Shown here: one piece after another, positions 8,225-15,858 of the stretch
Layout of the letters: each line of letters begins with the position of its first letter
Position numbering within the stretch: position 1 is the stretch's first letter
DNA from: an uncultured Alistipes sp.
GTDB lineage: Bacteria; Bacteroidota; Bacteroidia; Bacteroidales; Rikenellaceae
DNA length: 61,086 bases
Direction: 5' to 3'
Assembly: GCA_944321965.1 (NCBI GenBank)
Contig: CALUNH010000013.1
Coordinates: 1 to 61,086, forward strand
Position numbers and translations under genes: made by a program
Notes under the pieces: generated by a model
Told to the model about the DNA's origin: nothing
Databases searched by the model: none
What the model saw: the letters and a program-made list of their open reading frames with translations, nothing else

Positions 8225-9532
8225 ATGAAAGAGATGAAACATATCCTTTTGGCGCTGCTTGCCGTTTTGGCGGCCGCCACGGGCTGCAAGACCGAGGACT
8301 ACGACGACGGCACGACGCCGGTTTCGAACACGGTCTATATCGGGGCCGCGGAGACCACCCCGGATGCGCCCGTCACGTTCAAGCGCACGGTCCAGACGCT
8401 CGACCGGGAATTTACCGTGAAGCTGGTCTCCCCGCTGTCGGAGGCGGTCGATGTGGAGTTCCGCATCGATGCCGAGGCGGTTTCGGCCTACAACCGGCGT
8501 CACGACACCTCCTACGGGCTGCTGGAATCGATCCACTACAACCTCGCACAGCAATCGGTGGGCATCGAGGCGGGGAAGGTTGAATCCGCCCCGGTAACGA
8601 TCCGCTTCCAGGGTCTCGACCAGCTGGAGATGAACGAGACTTATTTGCTTCCGGTGTCGCTGACCTCGGCGTCGAACGGACTGGGTCTGCTTCGGGGTTC
8701 GGAGACGCTCTACTACCTGGTGAAGCGCTCTTCGGCGATCACCACGGCGGCGGACCTGACGGACTGCTACATGTGGGTTCCGACGTTCGAGACGCAGGCG
8801 GGCCAGGCTCCGATCATGGGGCTGAAAGCCATGACCTACGAGGTTCTGGTCAACGTCCCGGAGTATTTGACCTCGCTGCCGAGCCAGGGTACGGTGAACG
8901 TCACCTCGGTGATGGGCGTCGAGCAGCACTGCCTGCTGCGCATCGGCGATGCCAATTATCCGCGCCAGCAGATCCAGCTGCAGGTGGATGGCACCTACTT
9001 CCCGGCCAGCGGCAGTGACAACGTGATTCCGGCGCTGACGCTCGATCCGGGCGAGTGGTACCACATCGCCTTCACGTGGGACATCGAGGAGGAGATCGGG
9101 CGCATCTACGTCAACGGACGGCTGGCCTACTCCGACCGCCTGCCGTGCAATAGCGATACGTTCGACATCGGACAGGTCTCGAAGGGCGGGACCGAGGATA
9201 CGGCCTACCGCTTCCTGATCGGCTACTCCTACAACCCCTACCGGCCGTTGAACGGCATGGTCTCCGAGGTACGGATCTGGTCCGTGGCGCGGAGCGAGGA
9301 GGAGATCTTCCGCGATATGTACGAGATTGCGGATCCGGCCTCGAAATCCGAACTGCGAGCCTACTGGAAATTCAACGAAGGCACGGGTAATACCGCCAGG
9401 GACTATTCGCAGTACGGCAACGATGCGGTCTGCCTCGACGGCTCCAACAGCATGGAGATCGGCGAGCGCAACGAGGGTACGCTCAAGTGGAACAACGCCA
9501 TCGAAATCCCGATGCTCAACCAGGAAGAATAA
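8225..9532 (+). CDS. DUF1735 + LamG-fold surface lipoprotein (PUL 1)
   Basis: This 435-residue lipoprotein has its lipobox at AATGC. A DUF1735-type beta-sandwich covers about residues 30-155 (NTVYIGAAE, VDVEFRIDAEAVSAYNRRHD, TYLLPVSLTSASN). A concanavalin/LamG-like domain follows at about 190-430 (VMGVEQHCLLRIGD, GEWYHIAFTWDIEE, GRIYVNGRLAYSD, LNGMVSEVRIWSVARSEEEI, AYWKFNEGTGNTARDYSQYG). The LamG domain normally binds glycans; no catalytic motif is evident. It is likely a surface glycan-binding protein, and the PUL 2 counterpart (13564-14934) keeps nearly all these landmarks. The flanking genes are 11 and 12 nt away, consistent with one operon. Confidence 0.85.
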   Translation: MKEMKHILLALLAVLAAATGCKTEDYDDGTTPVSNTVYIGAAETTPDAPVTFKRTVQTLDREFTVKLVSPLSEAVDVEFRIDAEAVSAYNRRHDTSYGLLESIHYNLAQQSVGIEAGKVESAPVTIRFQGLDQLEMNETYLLPVSLTSASNGLGLLRGSETLYYLVKRSSAITTAADLTDCYMWVPTFETQAGQAPIMGLKAMTYEVLVNVPEYLTSLPSQGTVNVTSVMGVEQHCLLRIGDANYPRQQIQLQVDGTYFPASGSDNVIPALTLDPGEWYHIAFTWDIEEEIGRIYVNGRLAYSDRLPCNSDTFDIGQVSKGGTEDTAYRFLIGYSYNPYRPLNGMVSEVRIWSVARSEEEIFRDMYEIADPASKSELRAYWKFNEGTGNTARDYSQYGNDAVCLDGSNSMEIGERNEGTLKWNNAIEIPMLNQEE

Positions 9533-9544
9533 AAAAGAACGACT

Positions 9545-11221
9545 ATGAAACGGAACAATGAATTGAGAATACGGCTTCGCGCGGCAGGCTTCGGCCTGCT
9601 GGGCGCGGCGGCCGTGCTGTTTACCGGCTGCGAGGGCGAGGAGTTCGTGCGCGACGGCGGCGAAATGCCCCTGCCTGCCGGTGATACGCCCACCGGGGCC
9701 CTTTATGCGGAGGGAGGTTACGATCCCGAATTGCAGGACTTTGCGATCTGCCAGGACGAGGTTGTCTCGGTGGTCTACCGGCTCAACTACCCTGCTGCCG
9801 AAGATGTTACGGTCACCCTTTCGGTGGGTACGCAGGAGGATGTCGACGCCTATAACGATGCCAAGGGGCTGAGAGACGTTATGGAAAACCTTGGGGGCTG
9901 CAAACGCTATCGGCTGCTGCCCGAGACCAACTACGTTCTGCCCGAAGCGATGACGCTGACTGTCCCGAAGGGCAAGACCGAATCCGAACCGCTCTTTATC
10001 GGCGTGATTTACGACAAGACGCTGCTTCAGGACCGATCTCAGTTGCGGATGAATTACCCGTGGATGCTGCCGCTGCAGGTGGCGAGCATCCAGGGCAACA
10101 TCCTTCCGCTTATTGCCGACCAGCAGTTCGGGATCGGCATCCGGCCCGGAAATCTGCCGTCGAGTTCAAAAGGGGAATTTCATCCGATTGGCGAGAAGAC
10201 AAAACCGTTTATGAATATCGTTTTTACGGATTGCCGGGTAGTCAACCCCTCCTATGTCATTTACTACGGTTATAAGGAAGCCGAGTATGAGGCTCGTAAG
10301 ATTGGTAGTATGATTTTATATAGAGAGATAAAAGGAACGGCCACCTGCTATCCGCTTTTCGAAATACACTGCCTGCAGCCGCTCTTTATTGCGCAGGATG
10401 CCGCTACGCAAGGGGCTGTTCTGCAGACCGATCCCGACCTGATGTATGTGCTGACCCATCAGGGGCGCTATGTCGATCCGCAGCGCGAATTGGACATGAA
10501 GATTTGCGTATCGATCGAGACGCAGGTGAAATCCCCCGTCGGTCTGTGCAATCTTTCGGAGGAGAACCGGGTTTCGCTGGCGTGGCAGATTGCGGATTTC
10601 GTGAAGAAATACGGCCTCGACGGCGTGGCGCTCAACGACAAGGGGGCGAACTATGCGGCCGAAGGGGCTCCGGCGGTGGACAAATCCTCCTACACGAAGT
10701 TCCTGAAGGCCTTGCGCGAGGCAATGGGCAACGACAAACTGATCCTGCTGAGCTACGATTTCGACGAAAACTCGGCCCTCTACGAAGCACACGACGGCCT
10801 GCAGGCGGGCGAATACCTCGATTTTGCCTGGTGGGGGACCGAGAACGAACTCTGCACGCCCTACGATCCCGAGTCTCCGGTTCCGCCGATTGCCGGACTG
10901 GACAAAAGCAAGTTTGCCCCGATTGCAGGCAATCCGGTCGACACACCGGAATTTAAGGATTTTTGGGATACTCAGGGAGACCAAAACGCCCAAAAATTAA
11001 TGGACTTGTATGACACGGGAGACTGTCCGGGAGCCGTCTGTCTTGCCATTTTGGCCTGGACACAGAATTTTGCGGAGGGTTATCAAACAACGATTCCGTC
11101 TGCTATCGGTTCGATCCCGATGCATGAAAAACCCGGATGGGCAAGTTCCGGATTTGCAACAAATGAGGTGGCGCAGGCGGAGTGGCAAGATGCTTTTGGA
11201 ACTGGTTTGAAGGATTGGTAA
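9545..11221 (+). CDS. DUF1735 + GH18-fold lipoprotein lacking the catalytic Glu (PUL 1)
   Basis: This 558-residue lipoprotein has its lipobox at LFTGC. A DUF1735-type N-terminal domain (about 45-170) precedes a GH18 TIM barrel (about 200-558), the layout of Bacteroides endo-beta-N-acetylglucosaminidases. The barrel signature is YGLDGVALNDKGANYA. In active EndoH/EndoF-type enzymes this strand reads DGxxFDDE, so the general-acid Glu is Lys here and one supporting Asp is Asn. I therefore predict a glycan-binding pseudoenzyme. Two segments (about 10150-10340 and 10960-11220) look much richer in AT than the rest. A terminator follows at 11263. The PUL 2 counterpart (11953-13560) also lacks the Glu. 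Confidence 0.8.
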   Translation: MKRNNELRIRLRAAGFGLLGAAAVLFTGCEGEEFVRDGGEMPLPAGDTPTGALYAEGGYDPELQDFAICQDEVVSVVYRLNYPAAEDVTVTLSVGTQEDVDAYNDAKGLRDVMENLGGCKRYRLLPETNYVLPEAMTLTVPKGKTESEPLFIGVIYDKTLLQDRSQLRMNYPWMLPLQVASIQGNILPLIADQQFGIGIRPGNLPSSSKGEFHPIGEKTKPFMNIVFTDCRVVNPSYVIYYGYKEAEYEARKIGSMILYREIKGTATCYPLFEIHCLQPLFIAQDAATQGAVLQTDPDLMYVLTHQGRYVDPQRELDMKICVSIETQVKSPVGLCNLSEENRVSLAWQIADFVKKYGLDGVALNDKGANYAAEGAPAVDKSSYTKFLKALREAMGNDKLILLSYDFDENSALYEAHDGLQAGEYLDFAWWGTENELCTPYDPESPVPPIAGLDKSKFAPIAGNPVDTPEFKDFWDTQGDQNAQKLMDLYDTGDCPGAVCLAILAWTQNFAEGYQTTIPSAIGSIPMHEKPGWASSGFATNEVAQAEWQDAFGTGLKDW

Positions 11222-11262
11222 GTTTTTTTGCTCCGGTATTTGTTGGCCGGGAATAGCGAGCG

Positions 11263-11306
11263 GTCCGCAACCTTTTTTGGGGGTTGCGGACTGTTTTTTC
11301 TTTTTT
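11263..11306 (+). terminator. Terminator of PUL 1
   Basis: GTCCGCAACC (11263-11272) pairs perfectly with GGTTGCGGAC (11282-11291), with a T-rich loop, followed by a tract of twelve T residues in fifteen positions. It ends the rightward seven-gene PUL. Confidence 0.85.
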
Positions 11307-11320
11307 GCCTTTCGACGGTC

Positions 11321-11391
11321 GGTCGACGCGCGGAACCGGGCCGGAAACCTTTCAACATCCCTCCGCCCCTGAAACCGGTTTCTTAAACCGG
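11321..11391 (+). repeat. Repeat module A, copy 1 (ends in the CCGGTTTCTTAAACCGG hairpin)
   Basis: This 71-nt unit starts GGTCGACGCGCGGAA and ends with a small hairpin, CCGG-TTT-CTT-AAA-CCGG, at 11375-11391. A second unit at 11563-11634 starts identically, and three shorter relatives are tandem at 60436-60627. It immediately precedes the structured element at 11390-11559, as the tandem units do at 60630. Confidence 0.7.
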
Positions 11392-11559
11392 CACCTTTTG
11401 GTGTCAAAAGGTGCCACCAAAACCAGCCGCAAGTTGCTTTTCGCGGGAATCTTCGGAAAACCTCGCTGAACGGGCGCAGTAAGATCAAGCCTTTACAGCC
11501 TCCCGTTCCGGGCGCTCGGTTTTCCGAAGATTCTTTTTCCGCAAAAAACAAAGTGCGGC
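11390..11559. repeat. Structured repeat element, copy 1
   Basis: It has three nested parts. Hairpin 2 is GGCACCTTTTG/CAAAAGGTGCC with a GTGT loop (11390-11415). A long perfect 16-bp stem joins 11447-11462 to 11518-11533. Inside it is a 47-nt conserved segment (11467-11513), closed by GAACGGG (11468-11474) with CCCGTTC (11502-11508). An outer GCCGCA/TGCGGC pair at 11426 and 11554 brackets the whole. Copy 2 (60630-60800) matches the conserved segment at 44 of 47 positions while its long stem has an unrelated sequence. No protein-coding role is supported. Orientation is unknown. Confidence 0.7.
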
Positions 11560-11562
11560 GGC

Positions 11563-11634
11563 GGTCGACGCGCGGAATCGGCCCGGAAACCCTTCACAGA
11601 TACCATCGCCCCTAAAACCCCTTTCTTAAAGGGG
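11563..11634 (+). repeat. Repeat module A, copy 2 (variant hairpin)
   Basis: This unit is closely related to 11321-11391, but its end hairpin reads CCCC-TTT-CTT-AAA-GGGG (11618-11634). The change from CCGG/CCGG to CCCC/GGGG keeps the pairing intact, so the hairpin itself seems to be under selection. Confidence 0.65.
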
Positions 11635-11707
11635 AGGAGGATTGTGCGCGGGGGAATCTCCGGCTTGATGAAAAAAGCGAAAAGAAAGATGCGGACTAAA
11701 AATGCGA

Positions 11708-11754
11708 GCGCCGGGGACGGTTTGCTTGCAAACCCGCGAATAGTCGCCCGGCGC
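11708..11754. repeat. Cruciform / three-way-junction inverted repeat
   Basis: An 8-bp outer stem (GCGCCGGG at 11708-11715 with CCCGGCGC at 11747-11754) encloses two small hairpins: GGTTTGC-TT-GCAAACC (11719-11734) and GCGA-ATAG-TCGC (11736-11747). It lies between the convergent PULs and is in no credible gene. Confidence 0.55.
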
Positions 11755-11806
11755 CAATGTTAGGCCGCGTCTTTCCGGTTTTTTCATTGTGCCGGGCGGT
11801 TTTTGC

Positions 11807-11834
11807 GGCGCTTTTTGCCGATCCAAAAAGCGCC
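11807..11834. repeat. Perfect 11-bp hairpin in the inter-PUL region
   Basis: GGCGCTTTTTG (11807-11817) pairs with CAAAAAGCGCC (11824-11834) around a 6-nt loop. The run of T on one arm and of A on the other resembles hairpin 2 of the structured repeat. It may belong to another intergenic repeat family. Confidence 0.5.
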
Positions 11835-11890
11835 AAAACCCGCAACCGGAACGGTTGCCGGGGATTTGGGGGCCGAGCCCACAAAGGAAC

Positions 11891-11927
11891 AAAAAAACAT
11901 CCGGCCGGGGGTTGCCCCGACCGGATG
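11891..11927 (-). terminator. Terminator of PUL 2
   Basis: Read leftwards, a 13-bp stem with one mismatch (11915-11927 with 11898-11910) closes a 4-nt loop and is followed by seven T residues of the - strand. It lies 26 nt beyond the stop of the last gene of PUL 2. Confidence 0.85.
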
Positions 11928-11952
11928 CGCCACTTTATATAAACTCATTAAA

Positions 11953-13560
11953 CTACCAGTCTTTCAACCATTTGCCATAACCGCTACTGTCTGTTTCCGG
12001 GAACCATGCTATTCTTGAGTTAGCAAAGTTATACATATAACCGTTCATCATGTCATATAACATACTTCCCGGGTCAAGGACTAATAGTGTCATTGCCAGA
12101 TTCATATCCCATAGACCTTCATAATCGTCTTGAAGATTAGTCCTCAAATCATCCAGAACTATCATATTATTCGGGCGATACGAGTTCATAATCCAAGGCA
12201 TGAAATTCATTAATGTATCACCATATTCCATATTATCATTTGCTCCGACCCATGGCAGATTCAAACAGCCAAAACGGGATGGATCGAGCCCGGCAATCGG
12301 TTTTTGGGTATAGGCCGAAACATACGACTCGTCAGGATGCCACGGGTCGACTATTTGAAGTTCTGCTGGATTGTTATTGTAACCCGACCAGGCATAGTCG
12401 AGATACTCTCCGACTTGGATACCTCCGGTTGCTTCGGTATCCCAGAAGGTCGCGGTCGGTTCTTCGTAGACGGTCAGTGTCAGCAACTTGTCCGTACCAA
12501 GAGCTTCGCGCATCGCCTTGATCAGTTTCGGATAGGAGGTCGTGTTCATTTCCGGCATTCCCTCCACCGTTCCGTAACCCGCATTGCGATCCCACAGGTT
12601 GATGCCATCGAGGTCGTAACCGTTAACCACCTCCTTAACCTGTGCCACGAAATCGGCAATCTGTTCATCCGAGAGGTTGCAGAAACCGAGGCCCGTGCCG
12701 CCACCCTCCAGACTGAGGCAGACTTGGCGTCCCTGCTCCTGCAGCGGCCGGATGTATTTCGAAGCATGGCCCAATACATAGGTCATATCTGTCCCCAAAT
12801 CAAGCAGCGCCCGGCCCGTCGGTTCATCATATTTGACAACAACCGTCCGCAGATTGATGATATTACCGATCATGCTCTTCCACAAAATAGACCCCATCAT
12901 ATCCATTTTTTCCAAAATATAATCTTGAGCCAGCAATGGCTGATAATCTTTGGTATTGATATAGAAGACAAAGAAGAGGTCCGAGCCGTCGTGCAGATCG
13001 AATCCATCGGGATCGGTATAGGGTTCGCGGACCGCAACCACATAATAAATGGTCTGGCTGGCATCGCTCTCGCCCGCGGCGGCCGCCGTCACGGGAAGCA
13101 GGTACGTCCCGGCATCGAGGCCGTCGGCGTTGAGCGCAATCCGCAGCGGGGCGCTCTGCTGCTTGCCCGCCGCCACGGAGAGCGTCGTGCCGTCCGGAAA
13201 GTCGTAATTCGCCGCCGGAAGCGCCTCGCACGCGGTTTCATTCGCCGCGTTGAATATCGCAACGAGCTCTTCGTCAACGCGCAGCGTCACGCTCACGGCA
13301 GCAGCAGCGGGTTGCGTCTGTTCGAAATAGAGTTGCTGCACCGCAGGGGATGCCCCGACGGTCAGCGGCACGGGAACCGTATTACCGGCCGATACGGCGC
13401 TGCGCAGGATGCCGTAGGTCCCTTCGACGGTCTCTCCGTCGGGCAGTTTCCCGCCCTCGCGCTCCACGGGATCCGTCTCGCAGGCAGTGAAGCCTGCGAG
13501 AACGGTTGCCGCAAGGAGCATCGTTCCTATTGTTCTGAATAGCATGTGATTCGTTTTCAT
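11953..13560 (-). CDS. DUF1735 + GH18-fold lipoprotein lacking the catalytic Glu (PUL 2)
   Basis: This 535-residue lipoprotein (lipobox LAGFTAC) has a DUF1735-type domain at about 35-175 and a GH18-like barrel at about 190-535. The catalytic strand reads YDLDGINLWDRNAGYG, with Arg where EndoH-type enzymes carry the general-acid Glu, so endoglycosidase activity is improbable. It ends in WLKDW, as its paralogue (9545-11221) ends in GLKDW, so the C-terminus looks intact. The coding sequence is a base-composition mosaic: about 11953-12400 and 12840-12970 look markedly AT-rich and encode ligand-side barrel segments. It starts 3 nt after the LamG gene. I infer a surface glycan-binding role. Confidence 0.8.
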   Translation of the reverse strand: MKTNHMLFRTIGTMLLAATVLAGFTACETDPVEREGGKLPDGETVEGTYGILRSAVSAGNTVPVPLTVGASPAVQQLYFEQTQPAAAAVSVTLRVDEELVAIFNAANETACEALPAANYDFPDGTTLSVAAGKQQSAPLRIALNADGLDAGTYLLPVTAAAAGESDASQTIYYVVAVREPYTDPDGFDLHDGSDLFFVFYINTKDYQPLLAQDYILEKMDMMGSILWKSMIGNIINLRTVVVKYDEPTGRALLDLGTDMTYVLGHASKYIRPLQEQGRQVCLSLEGGGTGLGFCNLSDEQIADFVAQVKEVVNGYDLDGINLWDRNAGYGTVEGMPEMNTTSYPKLIKAMREALGTDKLLTLTVYEEPTATFWDTEATGGIQVGEYLDYAWSGYNNNPAELQIVDPWHPDESYVSAYTQKPIAGLDPSRFGCLNLPWVGANDNMEYGDTLMNFMPWIMNSYRPNNMIVLDDLRTNLQDDYEGLWDMNLAMTLLVLDPGSMLYDMMNGYMYNFANSRIAWFPETDSSGYGKWLKDW

Positions 13561-13563
13561 GGT

Positions 13564-14934
13564 TTACTCCTCCGTTTCGTTGATTTTCGGAATTTCGATG
13601 CCCGAGGGCCAAACGATGTCGGTTTCGGCCACGCCGTCGTTGCCGTACATCGAGTAGTCCTTGACGGTGTTGCCCGCCCCCTCGTTGAATTTCCAATAGC
13701 CCAAGAGGGTCGGATCGCTCTCGGGATCGGTGATTTCGTACATGTTCTCCCAAATCTGCTCGGGCGTGCGGGCCACGGACCAGACGCGCGCCTCGGCAAT
13801 CTTGCCGTTGAGCGGGCGGTAGTCGTCGTAGGATTTACCAATGAAGAACTGGTAGGCGTCGCCCAGCTTGTTGTAGCCCGTCTCGTCGGTCTCGTACTGC
13901 GGCTTATCGGCTTCCGATGCCGAGTTCCACAAGTCATACAAGGCACGCATTGCCAGATTGATCCGGTTCTTCTTGCTCGGAATGGCGATGCCGACGCCGG
14001 TCTCCTCGCTCTGGATCTTGCCGTCGACATAGATGCGCACGGTCTGCGTCGCCTGGTCGTAGGTGCAGGCCACATGGTACCACCGTCCCGCTTCGAGGTT
14101 CTTCGAGGCGTCGCTCGACGGGAATTTCCCGAACTGCGAGCCGCTGCCCGAGCCGTCGAACTGCAGCTGCTGCCGCTCGAAGTTCGTGTCGCCGATGCGC
14201 AGTAGCAAATATTGCTCGACACCCATTACCGAGGAGATATTAACGGTATTGGTGTTACCGCCGGAGGTAACGGTCGAGGTGGCGAACTGGTCAATATAGA
14301 TCAGCGCCTCGTAGGTCATGGCCGTCAGGCCGTTCCACGATTTACTGTTATCGCCGTACTTGTCCAGGGTCGGGAAGTTGATCCAGTTGCCCTCGCCGAG
14401 TTGCGCCGCGACGGTGATCGCCGAAGAGCGCTTCACGACGAAATAGGCCACGTCCGAGCCCCCGAGGATCTCCATCGACGCCCCGCTGATGCGCACCGGC
14501 ACGAGGTAGGTCTCGTCCAGCGGCAAGGCGCCGGTCTGCTCGTCGCCCTCGCCCATCAGCTCGCGGAGCTGCAGGGTGATGACCTCCGAAACGGTGCGCC
14601 CGGCGGGAACCGTCGCGGTTTCAGACGAAAGAGCGTAATATTTTGCATCGAGCATCGGCCACTGCGTGCCGTAACGCGCGTTGTACGCCTCGACCAGCGA
14701 CGGGTCCACCTCCAGCGAAACCTGCACGTCGCCATCCGAAGGATAGGCCAGCGTTACCTGGAACGTGCAGTCGTAGGTTGCGCGGTTGTTGCTGAACGTC
14801 GCCAGCTGCACGGGGTCCGTCTGCGAAACGTCGAGGTAGACCACGTTGTCGAACTTGCGCTCGTCGGCGTCGAACCGCTCGCACGCCGTGAAGGCCGCAA
14901 GCAGCACGAAAAAAGTTATGATGTATCGTTTCAT
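13564..14934 (-). CDS. DUF1735 + LamG-fold surface lipoprotein (PUL 2)
   Basis: This 456-residue lipoprotein has its lipobox at AAFTAC. DUF1735-like segments (VQVSLEVDPSLVEAYNARYG, ETYLVPVRISGAS) lead into a LamG-like jelly roll. The landmarks VMGVEQYLLLRIGDTN, GRWYHVACTYDQATQTVRIY, LNGKIAEARVWSVARTPEQI and GYWKFNEGAGNTVKDYSMYG parallel the PUL 1 protein at 8225-9532. No catalytic residues are evident, and a surface glycan-binding role is inferred. It sits 7 nt after the short GH18-like gene and 3 nt before the DUF1735/GH18 gene, so all are co-transcribed. Confidence 0.85.
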   Translation of the reverse strand: MKRYIITFFVLLAAFTACERFDADERKFDNVVYLDVSQTDPVQLATFSNNRATYDCTFQVTLAYPSDGDVQVSLEVDPSLVEAYNARYGTQWPMLDAKYYALSSETATVPAGRTVSEVITLQLRELMGEGDEQTGALPLDETYLVPVRISGASMEILGGSDVAYFVVKRSSAITVAAQLGEGNWINFPTLDKYGDNSKSWNGLTAMTYEALIYIDQFATSTVTSGGNTNTVNISSVMGVEQYLLLRIGDTNFERQQLQFDGSGSGSQFGKFPSSDASKNLEAGRWYHVACTYDQATQTVRIYVDGKIQSEETGVGIAIPSKKNRINLAMRALYDLWNSASEADKPQYETDETGYNKLGDAYQFFIGKSYDDYRPLNGKIAEARVWSVARTPEQIWENMYEITDPESDPTLLGYWKFNEGAGNTVKDYSMYGNDGVAETDIVWPSGIEIPKINETEE

Positions 14935-14941
14935 GGCTCTC

Positions 14942-15853
14942 TTATTTGGAAGGGTTCAACATCTGGATCGCCTGCCGGATCGTACTGTAGTTCCGGTCGG
15001 CATGGTAGTAGTCCCCGGCAATGTTGTAGGCCGCAAAGCCCGCTACCGGTCCGTACTCCACCACACACCGCGCCATCGCCTCCACGGCCGCGTACTCCGT
15101 GCGGTCGGCGTCCTGCAGCGGCGCATCGATCTCGGCGGCCAGCAGCAGCCGCTCCGCCGGGATGCCCGCATAGCCCGTGGCATTGAGGACCTGCAGCTGC
15201 ACCTCTGTGGTGTTCTCGGCCGTCTCCGTGTCGAGGACCACGTAGTCGAGCTTTGCGCGGTCGGCGGCAGCCACCGACAGGGGGTTGCCCTCGAAAACGA
15301 GCAACTGGCCGTCCGCCTTCGCGGCCGAGAGCGTCGCAACGATCGAGGCCGTGGCCGCGGCGTCGAGCGGATCCGCCGTGAACGAATAGCCGTCCAGACC
15401 GTGCGTGCGGACCGCGGCAATCACCCTTTCGAGGTGCGATGCGAGCGCCGCGGCATCGGCGAAGTCGGACTTCCGCGCCGCGTAGTCCACCTGATAGAGC
15501 ACCCGCGTGCCCTTCTCGCGCATCGTGGCCATATCCTCGGCGTCATAGGCCGAGAAATTGTCGGCGTTGGTCAGCGTCACGATGTCCAGCGAATCGGGCA
15601 GGCAGCGCATGAAGTCCTGCTCGCTCGACGCTGGCGAGGGCGAATTGTAAAGCCGGGCATACGAAAGGTAGTGCGCAGAAGCCTTGTATTCGCGCAGCGC
15701 CGCCGTGTAGTCGGCCCACAGCGCCGGGTACTGCTCCCACGGTTTGAGGACCGTGTTGTCTATGCTCTCCGTCTCGGTCCAGTCGCTGCACGAAGCCCCG
15801 AGCAGCAGCGCCATGACCGGAAGGATCAGTCGGTATATGCTTGTCTGTTTCAT
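14942..15853 (-). CDS. Short GH18-like surface lipoprotein, catalytic motif degenerate (PUL 2)
   Basis: This 303-residue lipoprotein (lipobox LGASC) is the counterpart of 7341-8213. TIM-barrel-type strands include RVLYQVDYA, GLDGYSFTADP, QLLVFEGNPL, LDYVVLDTE and RLLLAAEID. GLDGYSFTADP occupies the GH18 signature position (DGxDxDxE) but lacks the terminal Glu, so it is probably non-catalytic. The C-terminal segment DYYHADRNYSTIRQAIQMLN matches the PUL 1 protein (DYYSLTGNYSRLRAAIDLLN). It lies 5 nt after SusD and is likely a glycan-binding accessory on the cell surface. Confidence 0.72.
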   Translation of the reverse strand: MKQTSIYRLILPVMALLLGASCSDWTETESIDNTVLKPWEQYPALWADYTAALREYKASAHYLSYARLYNSPSPASSEQDFMRCLPDSLDIVTLTNADNFSAYDAEDMATMREKGTRVLYQVDYAARKSDFADAAALASHLERVIAAVRTHGLDGYSFTADPLDAAATASIVATLSAAKADGQLLVFEGNPLSVAAADRAKLDYVVLDTETAENTTEVQLQVLNATGYAGIPAERLLLAAEIDAPLQDADRTEYAAVEAMARCVVEYGPVAGFAAYNIAGDYYHADRNYSTIRQAIQMLNPSK

Positions 15854-15858
15854 ATCGG

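Noticed and set aside
10997-11551. A 184-codon leftward frame across the PUL 1 terminator and the structured repeat
   Set aside because: It overlaps the end of the DUF1735-GH18 gene and the repeat. The WWHLLTPKGAG-like stretch is simply hairpin 2 translated.
11626-11892. An 88-codon leftward frame in the inter-PUL spacer
   Set aside because: It consists of the inverted repeats at 11708 and 11807. No promoter, family or codon signal supports it.
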